From the NCBI GenBank assembly GCA_003166025.1, contig PMWT01000219.1, positions 1 through 33,074 of the forward strand: a stretch of DNA of 33,074 nucleotides, in the 5' to 3' direction. Shown piece by piece: positions 14,582-23,389 of the stretch. The notes beneath the pieces are model-generated. The model did no database searches. It saw nothing but the letters and a program-made list of their open reading frames with translations, and was not told the origin of the DNA. The translations under genes were made by a program, and so were the position numbers. The stretch's first letter is position 1. The number at the start of each line of letters is the position of its first letter. Origin of the DNA: Acidimicrobiaceae bacterium. Its GTDB lineage: Bacteria; Actinomycetota; Acidimicrobiia; Acidimicrobiales; Palsa-688.

Positions 14582-16989
14582 TTGTCTCCTATCCCTACAG
14601 CGCCAACAGCATCCCATTTCCCCCGCACCCGCAGCGCCACGTCCTGGCGTAAGCGGACGGTCACCTCACGGTGCCCGGGCCGGCCGCTGCCCAGGACATC
14701 CGCACCTTCTACCTGGGCACTACCGGCCCCGGGAGGGAGCTCCACCCTGAGCACGCTTGGCACCCGGGCCGACAGGCGCGCCTCGAAGCCCGCCTCATCC
14801 CACTCGATGAGCTCAAAGGTTATTGCGCCGCGACCCCGTACCCCGCGCAGGGACCCCCGGCGCCAGCGAGGCGGGAGCGCGGCGAGCAGTTTCACCACCC
14901 CGTTAGCACTTTGCACCACCATGGCCAACATAACGGCCGGCATGCCGCCGCAGGCGTCCACGTTGAACAGCTCCCCCGGCTCATGCGTCGTTGTCAAATT
15001 CGGTCGCCAAAACCTAGATGACAGCATGAACAAGGCCTCTTCAGCCTCCTCCGCCATCCCCAAGTGGGCTGCGGCCAGGCCGAGCTGGCACAGGCCAAAA
15101 GCCGCCTCGCCGCCTCGGCTACAAGAGCGCTGCCAGCCCAACCTGCGCCGGACGGCCTCCCGCGTCGCCTCCAACAACCGCTCGTCCGCCGAGATCTCGG
15201 GGTCAACCTCGTACATCACCGGGTAAAGGTGCGAGGAATGGCGGTGCTCGTAGTTGTCCTCAAACCTGGGGTCGGCCCACTCAGCCAGGGCGCCATCCGC
15301 GTTCACCCGGTACTTGGGCAGCCGGACCAAGAGGTCCGCCCATCGTGCCAGCTGGGCGCCCTCAGCCCCAAGCAACTTACCACAAAAGACCAGGTTGCGG
15401 TACAGGTCCTTGGCTACGGCAACGTCCATTGTGGCGTCACAACAGGCCTGCGACCCCGTATTGGCGGGCGCGTTCTCGGGCGAATATGAAGGACAGAAGT
15501 GCAGCGTCCCCGCATCGTCGGGGACCATGAAATCCTCCCAGAACTGGCCTGCTTCGCGCATGAACGGGAACGCCCGCTCGGCCAGGAACTTACTGTCCCC
15601 CGTGTACTGCCAGTAGTCGTAGTACAGGCGGGCCAGCCAACCCGCACCGGCAGTCCAAAAGGTCATGGGCCACTGCGAGTCGAAATGGTCCTGGAACCCG
15701 TGAGTCGACATACGAGAAGGGATGTAGATCCCTCGGCAGCCATACAGCGCCCTAGCGTTGTCCCGGAACTCATGCATGTGAGCCTCCAGGTAAGCGAACA
15801 GGGAGAGCAACATCTCCGGCGGCCCCGATGGCAAGACGGCGGCCAGAGCTGTCTGCACGTTGGCGTTCAACGTGTAATCGTCCGACCACGGAGGCGTCCA
15901 CGTACCCCCCCAAACGCCTTGGAGCGTCGGTGGCAGTTCACCACAGCTGTCGGCGATCCGGGCCCGGCCGGCACAGAACTGTCGCTCTAATAAGTCAAAG
16001 TCGACGTGCGGCTCGACGGCACCAGCCTGCTGCACGCTAGCGCCCTCGCCTCCATTGAGACGCAACGAGACCTCTCCCATCCGCCGTGCCCGCAGAGCCA
16101 CGTGGGCCGCCAGCAGGCTGTCGTAACCCGCCGTCACAGCTTCCAGTTCGCCCCGGAGGCTGCGCTCGGCGACCTCGCCGTCATCGTCATCATCGTCGGT
16201 GAGGGCCCGGGCCCCCACCAGGACCAGGGTGCGGGTGGCACCGGCCAAGAGGAGAGAGCAGCCGTCCCCGGTGACATCGATGTCGCTGACGGCCCGGAGC
16301 GCCCCGATCACGCCCCTGACCGCCCCCGGCCACCGGTTTTTGAACAGGGTCACGTAGCGCACCAACCCGGCACCGATGCCGGCGAGCTCCGGGTAGGCAG
16401 TGTCTTCGGCGACGGCCTGCTCCTTGCCGTCGTGGCTAGCGAACGCCCTGCGCATGCAGAGCCGGTAGGTGGCCGGTCGCGCCGTCAGGATCTCCAGGAC
16501 GCCTAGCCCATGGGCACGCGAGACGAAGGTGCGGTGCCTGACCGTGCCTCCCGGCCGTTCCCACGCCGTGCCGACCTCGCCTGTGCGCAGGTCCTCCCAG
16601 CGTTCGTACCCGCTCACCGGCCCGTCGTGCGGCCCGGACAAGACCACCTCGAAAGCGGGGACACGGGGATCTGTCCAGTGCTTTTCACCCAAGCCCCGCT
16701 GGCGCGCCAAGGCCACCACGTCGTCAGCGGCACCCTGGCAATCACCCGCCCACAGCTTGTGCCGCAGCGACGGGAGGATCTCGTTGGTGGGCACCGGCGG
16801 GACCGCTTGGTCCAAGGGGAGGAAGAGCCTCTCCAGCGAGACGGTAAGGACCTCTTCGCCTGGCGGCCCCCACAGTGCAACGCCCATACGGCCGTTCGCT
16901 GTCACCAGCCCCTGCTCCCACCCGTCCGCCACGCACGCCAGCACGGGCTCGCGGCTTCCTCCAACCTCGCTCACATGTAGCCGGGCCAA
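14578..16989 (-). CDS. GH95 alpha-L-fucosidase/alpha-L-galactosidase
   Basis: An 803-residue enzyme from TTG 16989 (GTG 16974 is an alternative), five bases after the GH5 stop. GH95 landmarks are all present: LPPTLQGVWGGTWTPPWSDD then YTLNANVQ with the paired Asn375/Asn377, FCPSYSPEN with Glu505, the HRHSSHLYP stretch (582-590), and NVDACGGMPAVML with Asp678. These correspond to the catalytic Asn, Glu and Asp residues of AfcA. The family hydrolyses alpha-1,2-linked L-fucose, or L-galactose, from xyloglucan or milk-type glycans by inversion. An Asp run (DDDDDD, 265-270) is a local oddity. No signal peptide, so it acts in the cytoplasm after import. Which sugar it removes cannot be decided by eye. 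Confidence 0.88.
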   Translation of the reverse strand: MARLHVSEVGGSREPVLACVADGWEQGLVTANGRMGVALWGPPGEEVLTVSLERLFLPLDQAVPPVPTNEILPSLRHKLWAGDCQGAADDVVALARQRGLGEKHWTDPRVPAFEVVLSGPHDGPVSGYERWEDLRTGEVGTAWERPGGTVRHRTFVSRAHGLGVLEILTARPATYRLCMRRAFASHDGKEQAVAEDTAYPELAGIGAGLVRYVTLFKNRWPGAVRGVIGALRAVSDIDVTGDGCSLLLAGATRTLVLVGARALTDDDDDDGEVAERSLRGELEAVTAGYDSLLAAHVALRARRMGEVSLRLNGGEGASVQQAGAVEPHVDFDLLERQFCAGRARIADSCGELPPTLQGVWGGTWTPPWSDDYTLNANVQTALAAVLPSGPPEMLLSLFAYLEAHMHEFRDNARALYGCRGIYIPSRMSTHGFQDHFDSQWPMTFWTAGAGWLARLYYDYWQYTGDSKFLAERAFPFMREAGQFWEDFMVPDDAGTLHFCPSYSPENAPANTGSQACCDATMDVAVAKDLYRNLVFCGKLLGAEGAQLARWADLLVRLPKYRVNADGALAEWADPRFEDNYEHRHSSHLYPVMYEVDPEISADERLLEATREAVRRRLGWQRSCSRGGEAAFGLCQLGLAAAHLGMAEEAEEALFMLSSRFWRPNLTTTHEPGELFNVDACGGMPAVMLAMVVQSANGVVKLLAALPPRWRRGSLRGVRGRGAITFELIEWDEAGFEARLSARVPSVLRVELPPGAGSAQVEGADVLGSGRPGHREVTVRLRQDVALRVRGKWDAVGAVGIGDK

Positions 16990-16994
16990 TTTCC

Positions 16995-17924
16995 TCAGGC
17001 GCCTTGCGTACCCAACAGCGCATCCCTCAGTGGGGCACGCCAGCTGTCCGAGCGGCAGTCGTAGGCACCGAAATCAGTGCCGAAATCCCAGTAGGCCCAA
17101 CTCGCTCCCCGGCGCTCGGCTTCGGCCCGCACGCACTCGGTCCATGCGGCACGGTCGCCCATCTGCGCCTTCTCGTACACTCCGAACTCCCCGATAAACA
17201 GCGGCACCCCCCTCCGGCGCGCCCACTCCGACGCCTTGTCCAGGTCGCGAGCGACCGCCGGTCCGCCGTGCTCGACATCCCAGCGCGTCCCCTCGGGCAG
17301 GTCCCGGTCAGACACCCAGTGCGCCCCCTGATGAGTGAACTCCATCGGTTCGTAGTAATGAACGGTGACCAGGACGTGGTCGTCAGACGGGATGTCGAGG
17401 ACATCCAGCGAGCCGATGTTGTTCCAATCGAGCGGCCCGATGATCACGCCCCGCGCTGCGTCGGACTGGCGCACCACCGCCAGCGCCCGCGCCACCAGAG
17501 CGTTCCAACTCTCGGGGGTCATGGAGTAAGGCTCATTTAGCAGCTCCAAGTGGACATCGGCAGGCAGGGGGGCGAACCGCTCGGCCAAGGTTTGCCACAC
17601 GGCCAGGAACCTCCGCTGGTGCCCGGCCACCCCCTCGCACAGCTCCGGGTAAAAGTGCCAGTTCACGACCGGCTTTAGGCCGGCTCCCAGGGCTGCAGCT
17701 ATGGCCCAGTCCACTCGTTCCAGGAACGCCGGCTCTATTTCGTACGGCGGCTCGCTCGCGGTATGCAGGGACCACCGCACCGGGAGCCGCACGGTGTCGA
17801 AGCCGACGGCCTTGACCATCTCGAAGTACCGGCGTTCCAGTCGGAAGCCCGCTTCACCTTCCGCGGCGGCCTCCAGAGCATTGCCAAAGTTGATCCCACG
17901 CCCCAGTGCCACGCCTTCTAGCAT
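16995..17924 (-). CDS. GH5-family (cellulase-like) glycosidase
   Basis: The start at ATG 17924 (AGGGG just upstream) is preferred to the longer frame from 17978 because it opens MLEGVALGRGINFGNALEAA, the first barrel strand of GH5 (GxNxGN). The 309-residue protein has Arg in TVRLPVRW, NWHFYPE, the acid/base Glu131 in HLELLNEPYS, HYYEPMEFTHQG, and the nucleophile Glu246 in LFIGEFGVYE. Length fits a bare catalytic domain without carbohydrate-binding module or linker. With no signal peptide it is cytoplasmic and would cut the beta-1,4-glucan backbone of short imported oligosaccharides, acting more like an exo- or oligosaccharide-directed enzyme than a polymer-degrading cellulase. Subfamily specificity is not determined. 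Confidence 0.88.
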   Translation of the reverse strand: MLEGVALGRGINFGNALEAAAEGEAGFRLERRYFEMVKAVGFDTVRLPVRWSLHTASEPPYEIEPAFLERVDWAIAAALGAGLKPVVNWHFYPELCEGVAGHQRRFLAVWQTLAERFAPLPADVHLELLNEPYSMTPESWNALVARALAVVRQSDAARGVIIGPLDWNNIGSLDVLDIPSDDHVLVTVHYYEPMEFTHQGAHWVSDRDLPEGTRWDVEHGGPAVARDLDKASEWARRRGVPLFIGEFGVYEKAQMGDRAAWTECVRAEAERRGASWAYWDFGTDFGAYDCRSDSWRAPLRDALLGTQGA

Positions 17925-17971
17925 TGCCCCTGCTCCCCTCGGTCTTTGCCTACAGTGATGACTGCCCTTCC

Positions 17972-18045
17972 CCGGCAAGCTCGTCCTCGCTACGCTCAGC
18001 GCACAGCGGGACCACGGTGATCTTGCCCACCGTTCAGCTTGCCGG
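17972..18045. repeat. 10-base inverted repeat between SBP and GH5 genes
   Basis: CCGGCAAGCT (17972-17981) and AGCTTGCCGG (18036-18045) are perfect inverted arms around a 54-base loop. On the transcript it lies between the solute-binding protein and GH5 genes and could be a partial terminator or mRNA-stabilising stem that lets the binding protein be made in excess. Confidence 0.5.
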
Positions 18046-18075
18046 AGCGGGCCAATTACAAAACGCCTCTAGTGG

Positions 18076-19470
18076 TCACGAACCAACAATGGTAAAGCCT
18101 TGTTGCTTCGCGTATGAAACGAACTCGCTCTGCAGGGAAGCGAACATTTGCTTCACGGTCTCTCGCCCCTGGGCTACCAGGTCCATGGCATTGCCGGCCT
18201 CGCTGCCGGCGTAACTGGCAAACGGGCCGTAGCCGGAAGCGAACCCAGGGTCGGGCCCGGAGTTCTCGTAAACCCGGTACAGCTCCTGGCTCCCCGTGAG
18301 CGGCAGCCTCTGGTTGAGGAACGCACCTGACGCGCTGACCGTCGTCGCCATCGGGAACAACCCCGACGGCGGCTTGTCCAGCAGGCTGAGAGACGCCTTG
18401 GACGTGTTGAGCCAGATATCGAACTCCGCGGCCTGCTTGGGGTACTTCGTCTGGCTGGTGACGGCCTCGGGAGACCCACCACCGTTCATGCCGATGTTTT
18501 GCCCGGCAACGAACTGCGGGAGCGGCGCTACCCTCCAGTCCCCGAGCGTCTTGTCCAACGACGACCCGATGTAGCTGGGAGCCCAGGCTTGAGCCATGAC
18601 CGTGAGGATTTGCCCATTTTGAAGGTCATTGAACCACTGCGTGCTGAAGTCCGGCACCGTGGCAACCAGACGCTTGGACAGCAGCGTGTCCCAGACCGAG
18701 GCGTACTGCTCTGCCGCCATGCTGGTGAAGCCGACCGATAGTTTGGTGCCGTTCAACACGAAATCTCTGGCCCCGGCCTGCGTCATCCCCGAGAGCACGT
18801 TGACCGAATCGTTGGGCGCAAAGTCATTGATGTACACCCCCGGGTGAGCCGCCTGTAGCGCCTCGCCCTCGGTTATCATCTGCGCCCAGGTGGTCGGCAC
18901 AGCCAGCCCGTACTTCTTCATCAGCGTCGCGTTGTACAAGAGCGCGTACACGCCCGAGTCCTGCGGGATGGCGTACACGCCACCGTTATAGCTCACGTTG
19001 TCCCAGGCGTAAGAGGGGAAGTCCCCTTGCACGGCATTGGCTCCGTACTGGGCCAGGTTGACCAGGTAATGGTTTTGCTCGTACAGGTACATCAGCGAGT
19101 AGTTGAACTGGGTTATGTCGGGCGCGCCCGTCCCTGTCTTCATGGCGTCCAACAGTTTGGCGAACACCGTCGGGCCCTCGTTCAGCCAGTGTACGCAGAT
19201 CCCTGGGTGCGTCTTGTTAAACAAGACAACGGCGCTGTTGATGCCCGTTACCCCTGACCAGAACGTCAGGTTCACAGACCCCGACGAACAGCCGTCGCCA
19301 GACACGTTTGCTACGCGTTGCGAGACAGCGGCCCCGAACGCGGAAGTGGATGTGACCAGTGTCGCCGTCATGCTCGTCGCGGCCACCGCCACGAGCACAC
19401 GTCGCAGTTTTAGTCCTTGGCTTGCCGATGCGGCTCGCCCGGGGGACCTGTCATGCCATGAAAGGCGCAT
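18076..19470 (-). CDS. Sugar ABC transporter solute-binding protein (family 1)
   Basis: A 464-residue extracytoplasmic protein. A basic n-region (KLRR at 21-24), a hydrophobic stretch (VLVAVAATSMTATLV) and a probable type I cleavage after about residue 46 (SAFG) form the signal peptide. There is no lipobox Cys, unusual in Gram-positive bacteria, so it would be anchored by the permeases only or released. The mature part has LTFWSGVTGINSAVVLFNKT, GAPDITQFNYSLM and YAIPQDSGVYALLYNATLMK, then PTTWAQM, all typical of MalE/UgpB-type sugar binders, whose ligands are oligosaccharides. GGGAGGG lies upstream of the ATG. It follows the permeases in the operon, reversing the usual order, and precedes the glycosidases. 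Confidence 0.9.
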   Translation of the reverse strand: MRLSWHDRSPGRAASASQGLKLRRVLVAVAATSMTATLVTSTSAFGAAVSQRVANVSGDGCSSGSVNLTFWSGVTGINSAVVLFNKTHPGICVHWLNEGPTVFAKLLDAMKTGTGAPDITQFNYSLMYLYEQNHYLVNLAQYGANAVQGDFPSYAWDNVSYNGGVYAIPQDSGVYALLYNATLMKKYGLAVPTTWAQMITEGEALQAAHPGVYINDFAPNDSVNVLSGMTQAGARDFVLNGTKLSVGFTSMAAEQYASVWDTLLSKRLVATVPDFSTQWFNDLQNGQILTVMAQAWAPSYIGSSLDKTLGDWRVAPLPQFVAGQNIGMNGGGSPEAVTSQTKYPKQAAEFDIWLNTSKASLSLLDKPPSGLFPMATTVSASGAFLNQRLPLTGSQELYRVYENSGPDPGFASGYGPFASYAGSEAGNAMDLVAQGRETVKQMFASLQSEFVSYAKQQGFTIVGS

Positions 19471-19585
19471 TGTTATGTATTCCCTCCCTTTTTATCATTC
19501 TCTTCCGTGAGAGCTATGTGTCTGTAGATATACCGCCTGAGCATCGACGCCCCCCGGGCGCGCCCATGGTCAGGCGCAGAGCTCC

Positions 19586-20491
19586 TTACCCTACTGTGCT
19601 GCCGAGACTGAGCCCGTCCCTCCAATAGCGTTGGAGCACCAAGAATAAAGCCAACACGGGCAAGATGAACACGATCGCCCCGGTGACAATAAGTGTGTAC
19701 AGGAGCTGGTGACTGCTCCCCACGTTCGCCCCGCCATATGCCACCCATTGCGCCAGGCCGACAGTGACGGGCTGCAGGCGCGGGTTGCTCAAGACCAGGT
19801 AGGGTAGAAGATAGTTGTTCCAGATCGACACAATTATCAACAGGAACACGGTTACGATCGCCGGGCTGGCCAGGGGCGCCACCAGGCTGCGAAATATCCG
19901 GATCTCGCGGGCGCCGTCGATCCTTCCTGCTTGCACGACGGCCAGGCAGTCCGTGCTGCTCAGGTACAACCACATGAGGAACACGCCGAAGGGACTGACG
20001 AGCAGCGGCAGGAAGACGCCCAAGAGGTTGTTGGCCAGCTTCAGGTGTGCGATCAGAAAATAGAGGGGGAACGCTAGGGTGGTCCCCGGGATGGCCGACA
20101 CGGCGACGAGGGAGCCGAGCAGGAGCTTACGCCCGGGGAACCGGTATATGTACAGTGCGTAACCCGCCATAAGGCTCAGCGCCGTGGCCGCCGCGCCCGC
20201 CACCGCGGTATAAAGGAAGGAGTTGAAGGTCCATTGCAGGAAGATGTTGCCGTCATAACTGAACAGGTGCCTGAGGTTGGTCAACGGGTCGGGACGGCTG
20301 GGTAGCGACAGGCCCAAGGAGCCCACGATGCCGCCGTTGGTCTTCGTCGCGGCGATGATAAGCCAATAGAATGGCAGCACCGCGTACACGGCGAAGACGA
20401 CCATGACAGCGAAGGCAAACGCACGGATATACGGGTTGGTCTTTGTCAGGCGTATCGTACGTGCGTTGCCGCTAAGCGGCGCGTCGGGCAT
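19586..20491 (-). CDS. Sugar ABC transporter permease, MalG type
   Basis: A 301-residue permease from ATG 20491, overlapping the MalF-type gene by 20 bases. Six membrane segments are visible, starting AFAFAVMVVFAVYAVLPFYW. The cytoplasmic loop that docks the ATPase is QAGRIDGAREIRIFRSLVAP (187-206), where Gln-Ala-Gly replaces the usual Glu-Ala-Ala. The ending, LALFLVLQRYWRDGLSLGSTVG, is typical of MalG/LacG-like proteins. With its partner and the solute-binding protein it forms an oligosaccharide importer whose ATPase is not encoded here. The altered EAA motif may still work because the downstream Gly (here IDGA) is conserved. Confidence 0.9.
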   Translation of the reverse strand: MPDAPLSGNARTIRLTKTNPYIRAFAFAVMVVFAVYAVLPFYWLIIAATKTNGGIVGSLGLSLPSRPDPLTNLRHLFSYDGNIFLQWTFNSFLYTAVAGAAATALSLMAGYALYIYRFPGRKLLLGSLVAVSAIPGTTLAFPLYFLIAHLKLANNLLGVFLPLLVSPFGVFLMWLYLSSTDCLAVVQAGRIDGAREIRIFRSLVAPLASPAIVTVFLLIIVSIWNNYLLPYLVLSNPRLQPVTVGLAQWVAYGGANVGSSHQLLYTLIVTGAIVFILPVLALFLVLQRYWRDGLSLGSTVG

Positions 20492-21392
20492 TCGACTCAA
20501 ACCCCCCCCTGCGGTGAATGAATATCCCAATGAGCCCGCCGGCGAAGATCAGCGATATGACAGCCAAGACGAACGCCATCGCCGCCGCGTAGTTATTGTT
20601 ACTTTGCGTAGAGATCGTGGAGTCGACAAGCATCGCGGGCGTGTACTGGGTCGAAATGGAATCAGTAAGGACGGACAGGATCGACGGCTCAGTAAAAAGC
20701 TGCAACGCCCCGAGGACCCCCAGGAAGCCCATGCCCATCACTACTGGGCGGATCTGGGGCAGCTTCACCCTGGTGGCTATCTGCCACTTGGAGGCACCGT
20801 CGACGATCGCCGCCTCAATGTTCTCCAGTGGTACTCCCTTGAGGGCCGTATATATCACCAGCATGTTGAAGCCGGTGAGCGCCCACACGGCGATGCTCCC
20901 GATCGAGAACAGGACCAGGTGCGTGCCAAGGAAATTGACCGTTCCGAACCCCGCATCCTTTGCCAGCAGGGGGTATGTCCCTAGCTGCGGCTCGAGCAGG
21001 AAGCCCCAGATCATGACGGCGATGGACCCGGGGACGGCGTAGGGCAAGAAGAATATGAGCTTGAAGGCACGGACGAACCTGACGTACTCGAAGTCGAGCA
21101 GGACAGCAAAGGTGACCGAGCACGCCAGCGTCACGGCCATGACACCGACGCCGTACTCGATGACGCGCAAGACCGATGCCCAGAACAAGCCGCTTTGCAG
21201 GACGCTGGCGTAGTTTGCGAAACCCCCAAAATGCGTCCCGCCTACCAAGGTGTAGGTGAAGAGGCTGAGGCCGAAGTCGTACACGATCGGCGCAATCGTG
21301 AACACCAGGAACAAGGCGGTGAAGGGGAGCAAGAAGTAGTACGGCGCCACCTTGGTGTCCCTCAGCAGGGCCCTGAACCGGTTGATCGTCAT
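20472..21392 (-). CDS. Sugar ABC transporter permease, MalF type
   Basis: A 306-residue permease from ATG 21392, overlapping the GH31 stop (ATGA). The N-terminus, TKVAPYYFLLPFTALFLVFT, is the usual first membrane helix of CUT1 permeases; five more follow. The ATPase-docking loop, EAAIVDGASKWQIATRVKLP (193-212), retains the canonical EAA and Gly. The frame listed to 21518 adds 42 unrelated residues and is not used. It should pair with the MalG-type protein next to it. The family imports di- and oligosaccharides; the surrounding glycosidases suggest a xyloglucan-derived substrate. Confidence 0.9.
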   Translation of the reverse strand: MTINRFRALLRDTKVAPYYFLLPFTALFLVFTIAPIVYDFGLSLFTYTLVGGTHFGGFANYASVLQSGLFWASVLRVIEYGVGVMAVTLACSVTFAVLLDFEYVRFVRAFKLIFFLPYAVPGSIAVMIWGFLLEPQLGTYPLLAKDAGFGTVNFLGTHLVLFSIGSIAVWALTGFNMLVIYTALKGVPLENIEAAIVDGASKWQIATRVKLPQIRPVVMGMGFLGVLGALQLFTEPSILSVLTDSISTQYTPAMLVDSTISTQSNNNYAAAMAFVLAVISLIFAGGLIGIFIHRRGGFESNARRAA

Positions 21393-23389
21393 GGGGCACG
21401 GACCTTGCTCATCGCGCTGGCGGGCAAGTCCCCACCGTCGCGCAAGAACACCGGGATCCGCTCGAGCGGGGCCGGGCACTGCAACCAGGTCCCCCCCTCG
21501 GCCCGCTTTCCCGTCCACGCGCTTGTCCAGGCGCTGCCTGCAGGGAGGTAGACGGCGCGGTCGCGCACGCCTTCGGCTGTCACCGGCGCCACCAGCACAT
21601 CTGGGCCCAAGAGGAACTGGTCGTCCACCTCCCAGGAGGTCGTATCGTCGGGAAAGTCCAAGAACAGCGGGCGCATAGGCGGCACGCCGGTGGCGCTGGC
21701 GTTAGCCATCTGGGCCATCAGGTAGGGCCGTAATAACTCGCGCAGGCGCAGTTGCTCGGAAAAGATCTCGTACACGTCATCGCCGAACGACCACACCTCG
21801 TTGGCGGCCCCGGTGCGGTTGGGCCCGTCGTGGACGCCGGGGTCTCTCGACCCGTGGAGACGGAACAACGGGCAGAACAGCCCGAACTGGGACCATCGGA
21901 CCACCAGTTCGCGGAACGATGGGGAGTCGAGGTGCCCCCCGTAAAAACCGCCGATATCGGACGTCCACCACGGGATCCCCGATATGCCAGCGTTCATCCC
22001 GGCAGGGACCTGAGCGGCGAGGGCGGCGAAGCTGGACTCCACGTCACCCGACCAAAGAGCCACCCCCCAGCGCTGGCTGCCGGCCCACGCCGAGCGGCAC
22101 AGTGACAGGACCGGGCCCTCACCGACTTCGCGCAAGCCCTCAAAGAAGCCCTGGGCGTGCAAACGAGGGTAGACGTTTTGGACCTCGGCGCCTCCGCCCA
22201 GATGGAACATGAGATTGCCTGGGTTCTCGGGACGCACCTCGGGCTCGCAGGCGTCCAGCCAGAAGGTCTTTATGCCATGGCGGTAGTAGCCGCTTTTGAC
22301 CTTTTCCCAGATGTAGCGACGAGCGTCGGGGTTGGTGGCGTCGTAGTAGCGGACGAACGTCGTGCCCGGGCTGTCCTTGTCCCAGAGCGGGAGGTGCAGT
22401 GGGTTCCCGAGCTCGTTCCCAACAAGAAGGCCACGTTCCTCCATCTCGCTGTAGTTCTTGCTGTTCGGGTTTACCGTTGGCCACACTGACACGATGCACT
22501 CAACGCCAAGGCTCTTCAGCTCCTGCACCATCGCCGCCGGGTCCGGCCACTCGCGCCTGTCGAACTCCCACTCACCCTGACGGGTCCAGTGGAAGAAGTC
22601 GATCACGATAGCCGAGAGCGGTAGGCCGCGGCGCTTGTGCTCCCGCACTACGCCGAGCAGCTCCTCTTGGGTCCGATAGCGCAGTTTTGACTGCCAGAAC
22701 CCCGACGCCCACTCCGGCAGCATTGGGGGCAGGCCCGTTGCCGCTGCATATTGGCTTACCACGGTGGCAGGAACGGGGGCGGCCGTCACCCAATAGTCGA
22801 TCTGTCTGGCCGCCTCGGCCACCCATCTCGTGTGGTTCCTGGCCAGCTCCACCCGGCCGACCCCGGGATGGTTCCAGAGGAAGCCGTAGCCTCGGCTGGA
22901 CAGCACGAAGGGAATGGAGACCTCGGTGTTCCGTTGCACCAGGTCGATGACGGTACCCTTTTGGTCCAAAAGGCCGTGCTGGTGTTGCCCCAGACCGTAG
23001 ACGCGTTCGCCGGCCGGGGCGTCGAAGAGCACTTCGGATTGATGAACGTCCCCGCCAACGGGCATGTACCGCCGCTGAGGCGGGGCGGAGAAGTGAGGTT
23101 CGTGCTCGGCAAAGAACTCACGCCCGTCACGTCCGAGGAACCGCAGACGACCCGAGCGCGACATCTCGGCAACGACCTCGCCGTTTTCGACGCGGGCCAG
23201 TTCCTCCGAAACCTGGACCTTCGCCTCTCGGCCAGCCACGTCCAGCAGGGCGCTGCCTGGGAGGTCGGTGACTTTGCCTCTTATCGTCGAGCGAACCCGC
23301 AAGCTGTTCGGGCCCCAAGCTTCGACTCGGACCAGTTCCCGGTCGTGAGCCCAAGTGACGCCCCATGCGTGTGCTACAAAGCTGCCCAC
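21389..23389 (-). CDS. GH31 alpha-xylosidase-like glycosidase
   Basis: A 666-residue protein from GTG 23389, with AGGAGG nine bases upstream; the start overlaps the LacI gene end by 16 bases. GH31 landmarks: VYGLGQHQHG (substrate pocket), the barrel strand LSAIVIDFFHWTRQGEWEFD, the nucleophile Asp379 in IKTFWLDACEPE and the acid/base Asp449 in ALWSGDVESSF. The WLDxxEPE type of nucleophile motif is that of xyloglucan-active alpha-xylosidases (CjXyl31A-like) rather than of typical alpha-glucosidases. There is no signal peptide, PA14 or accessory domain, so it works in the cytoplasm on short oligosaccharides, removing non-reducing alpha-1,6-xylose. Alpha-glucosidase activity remains possible. 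First enzyme of the operon, directly after the regulator. Confidence 0.9.
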   Translation of the reverse strand: MGSFVAHAWGVTWAHDRELVRVEAWGPNSLRVRSTIRGKVTDLPGSALLDVAGREAKVQVSEELARVENGEVVAEMSRSGRLRFLGRDGREFFAEHEPHFSAPPQRRYMPVGGDVHQSEVLFDAPAGERVYGLGQHQHGLLDQKGTVIDLVQRNTEVSIPFVLSSRGYGFLWNHPGVGRVELARNHTRWVAEAARQIDYWVTAAPVPATVVSQYAAATGLPPMLPEWASGFWQSKLRYRTQEELLGVVREHKRRGLPLSAIVIDFFHWTRQGEWEFDRREWPDPAAMVQELKSLGVECIVSVWPTVNPNSKNYSEMEERGLLVGNELGNPLHLPLWDKDSPGTTFVRYYDATNPDARRYIWEKVKSGYYRHGIKTFWLDACEPEVRPENPGNLMFHLGGGAEVQNVYPRLHAQGFFEGLREVGEGPVLSLCRSAWAGSQRWGVALWSGDVESSFAALAAQVPAGMNAGISGIPWWTSDIGGFYGGHLDSPSFRELVVRWSQFGLFCPLFRLHGSRDPGVHDGPNRTGAANEVWSFGDDVYEIFSEQLRLRELLRPYLMAQMANASATGVPPMRPLFLDFPDDTTSWEVDDQFLLGPDVLVAPVTAEGVRDRAVYLPAGSAWTSAWTGKRAEGGTWLQCPAPLERIPVFLRDGGDLPASAMSKVRAP

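Noticed and set aside
13000..17200. Several long plus-strand frames opposite the glycosidase operon
   Set aside because: High-GC antisense shadows; the minus strand has clear enzyme motifs throughout.
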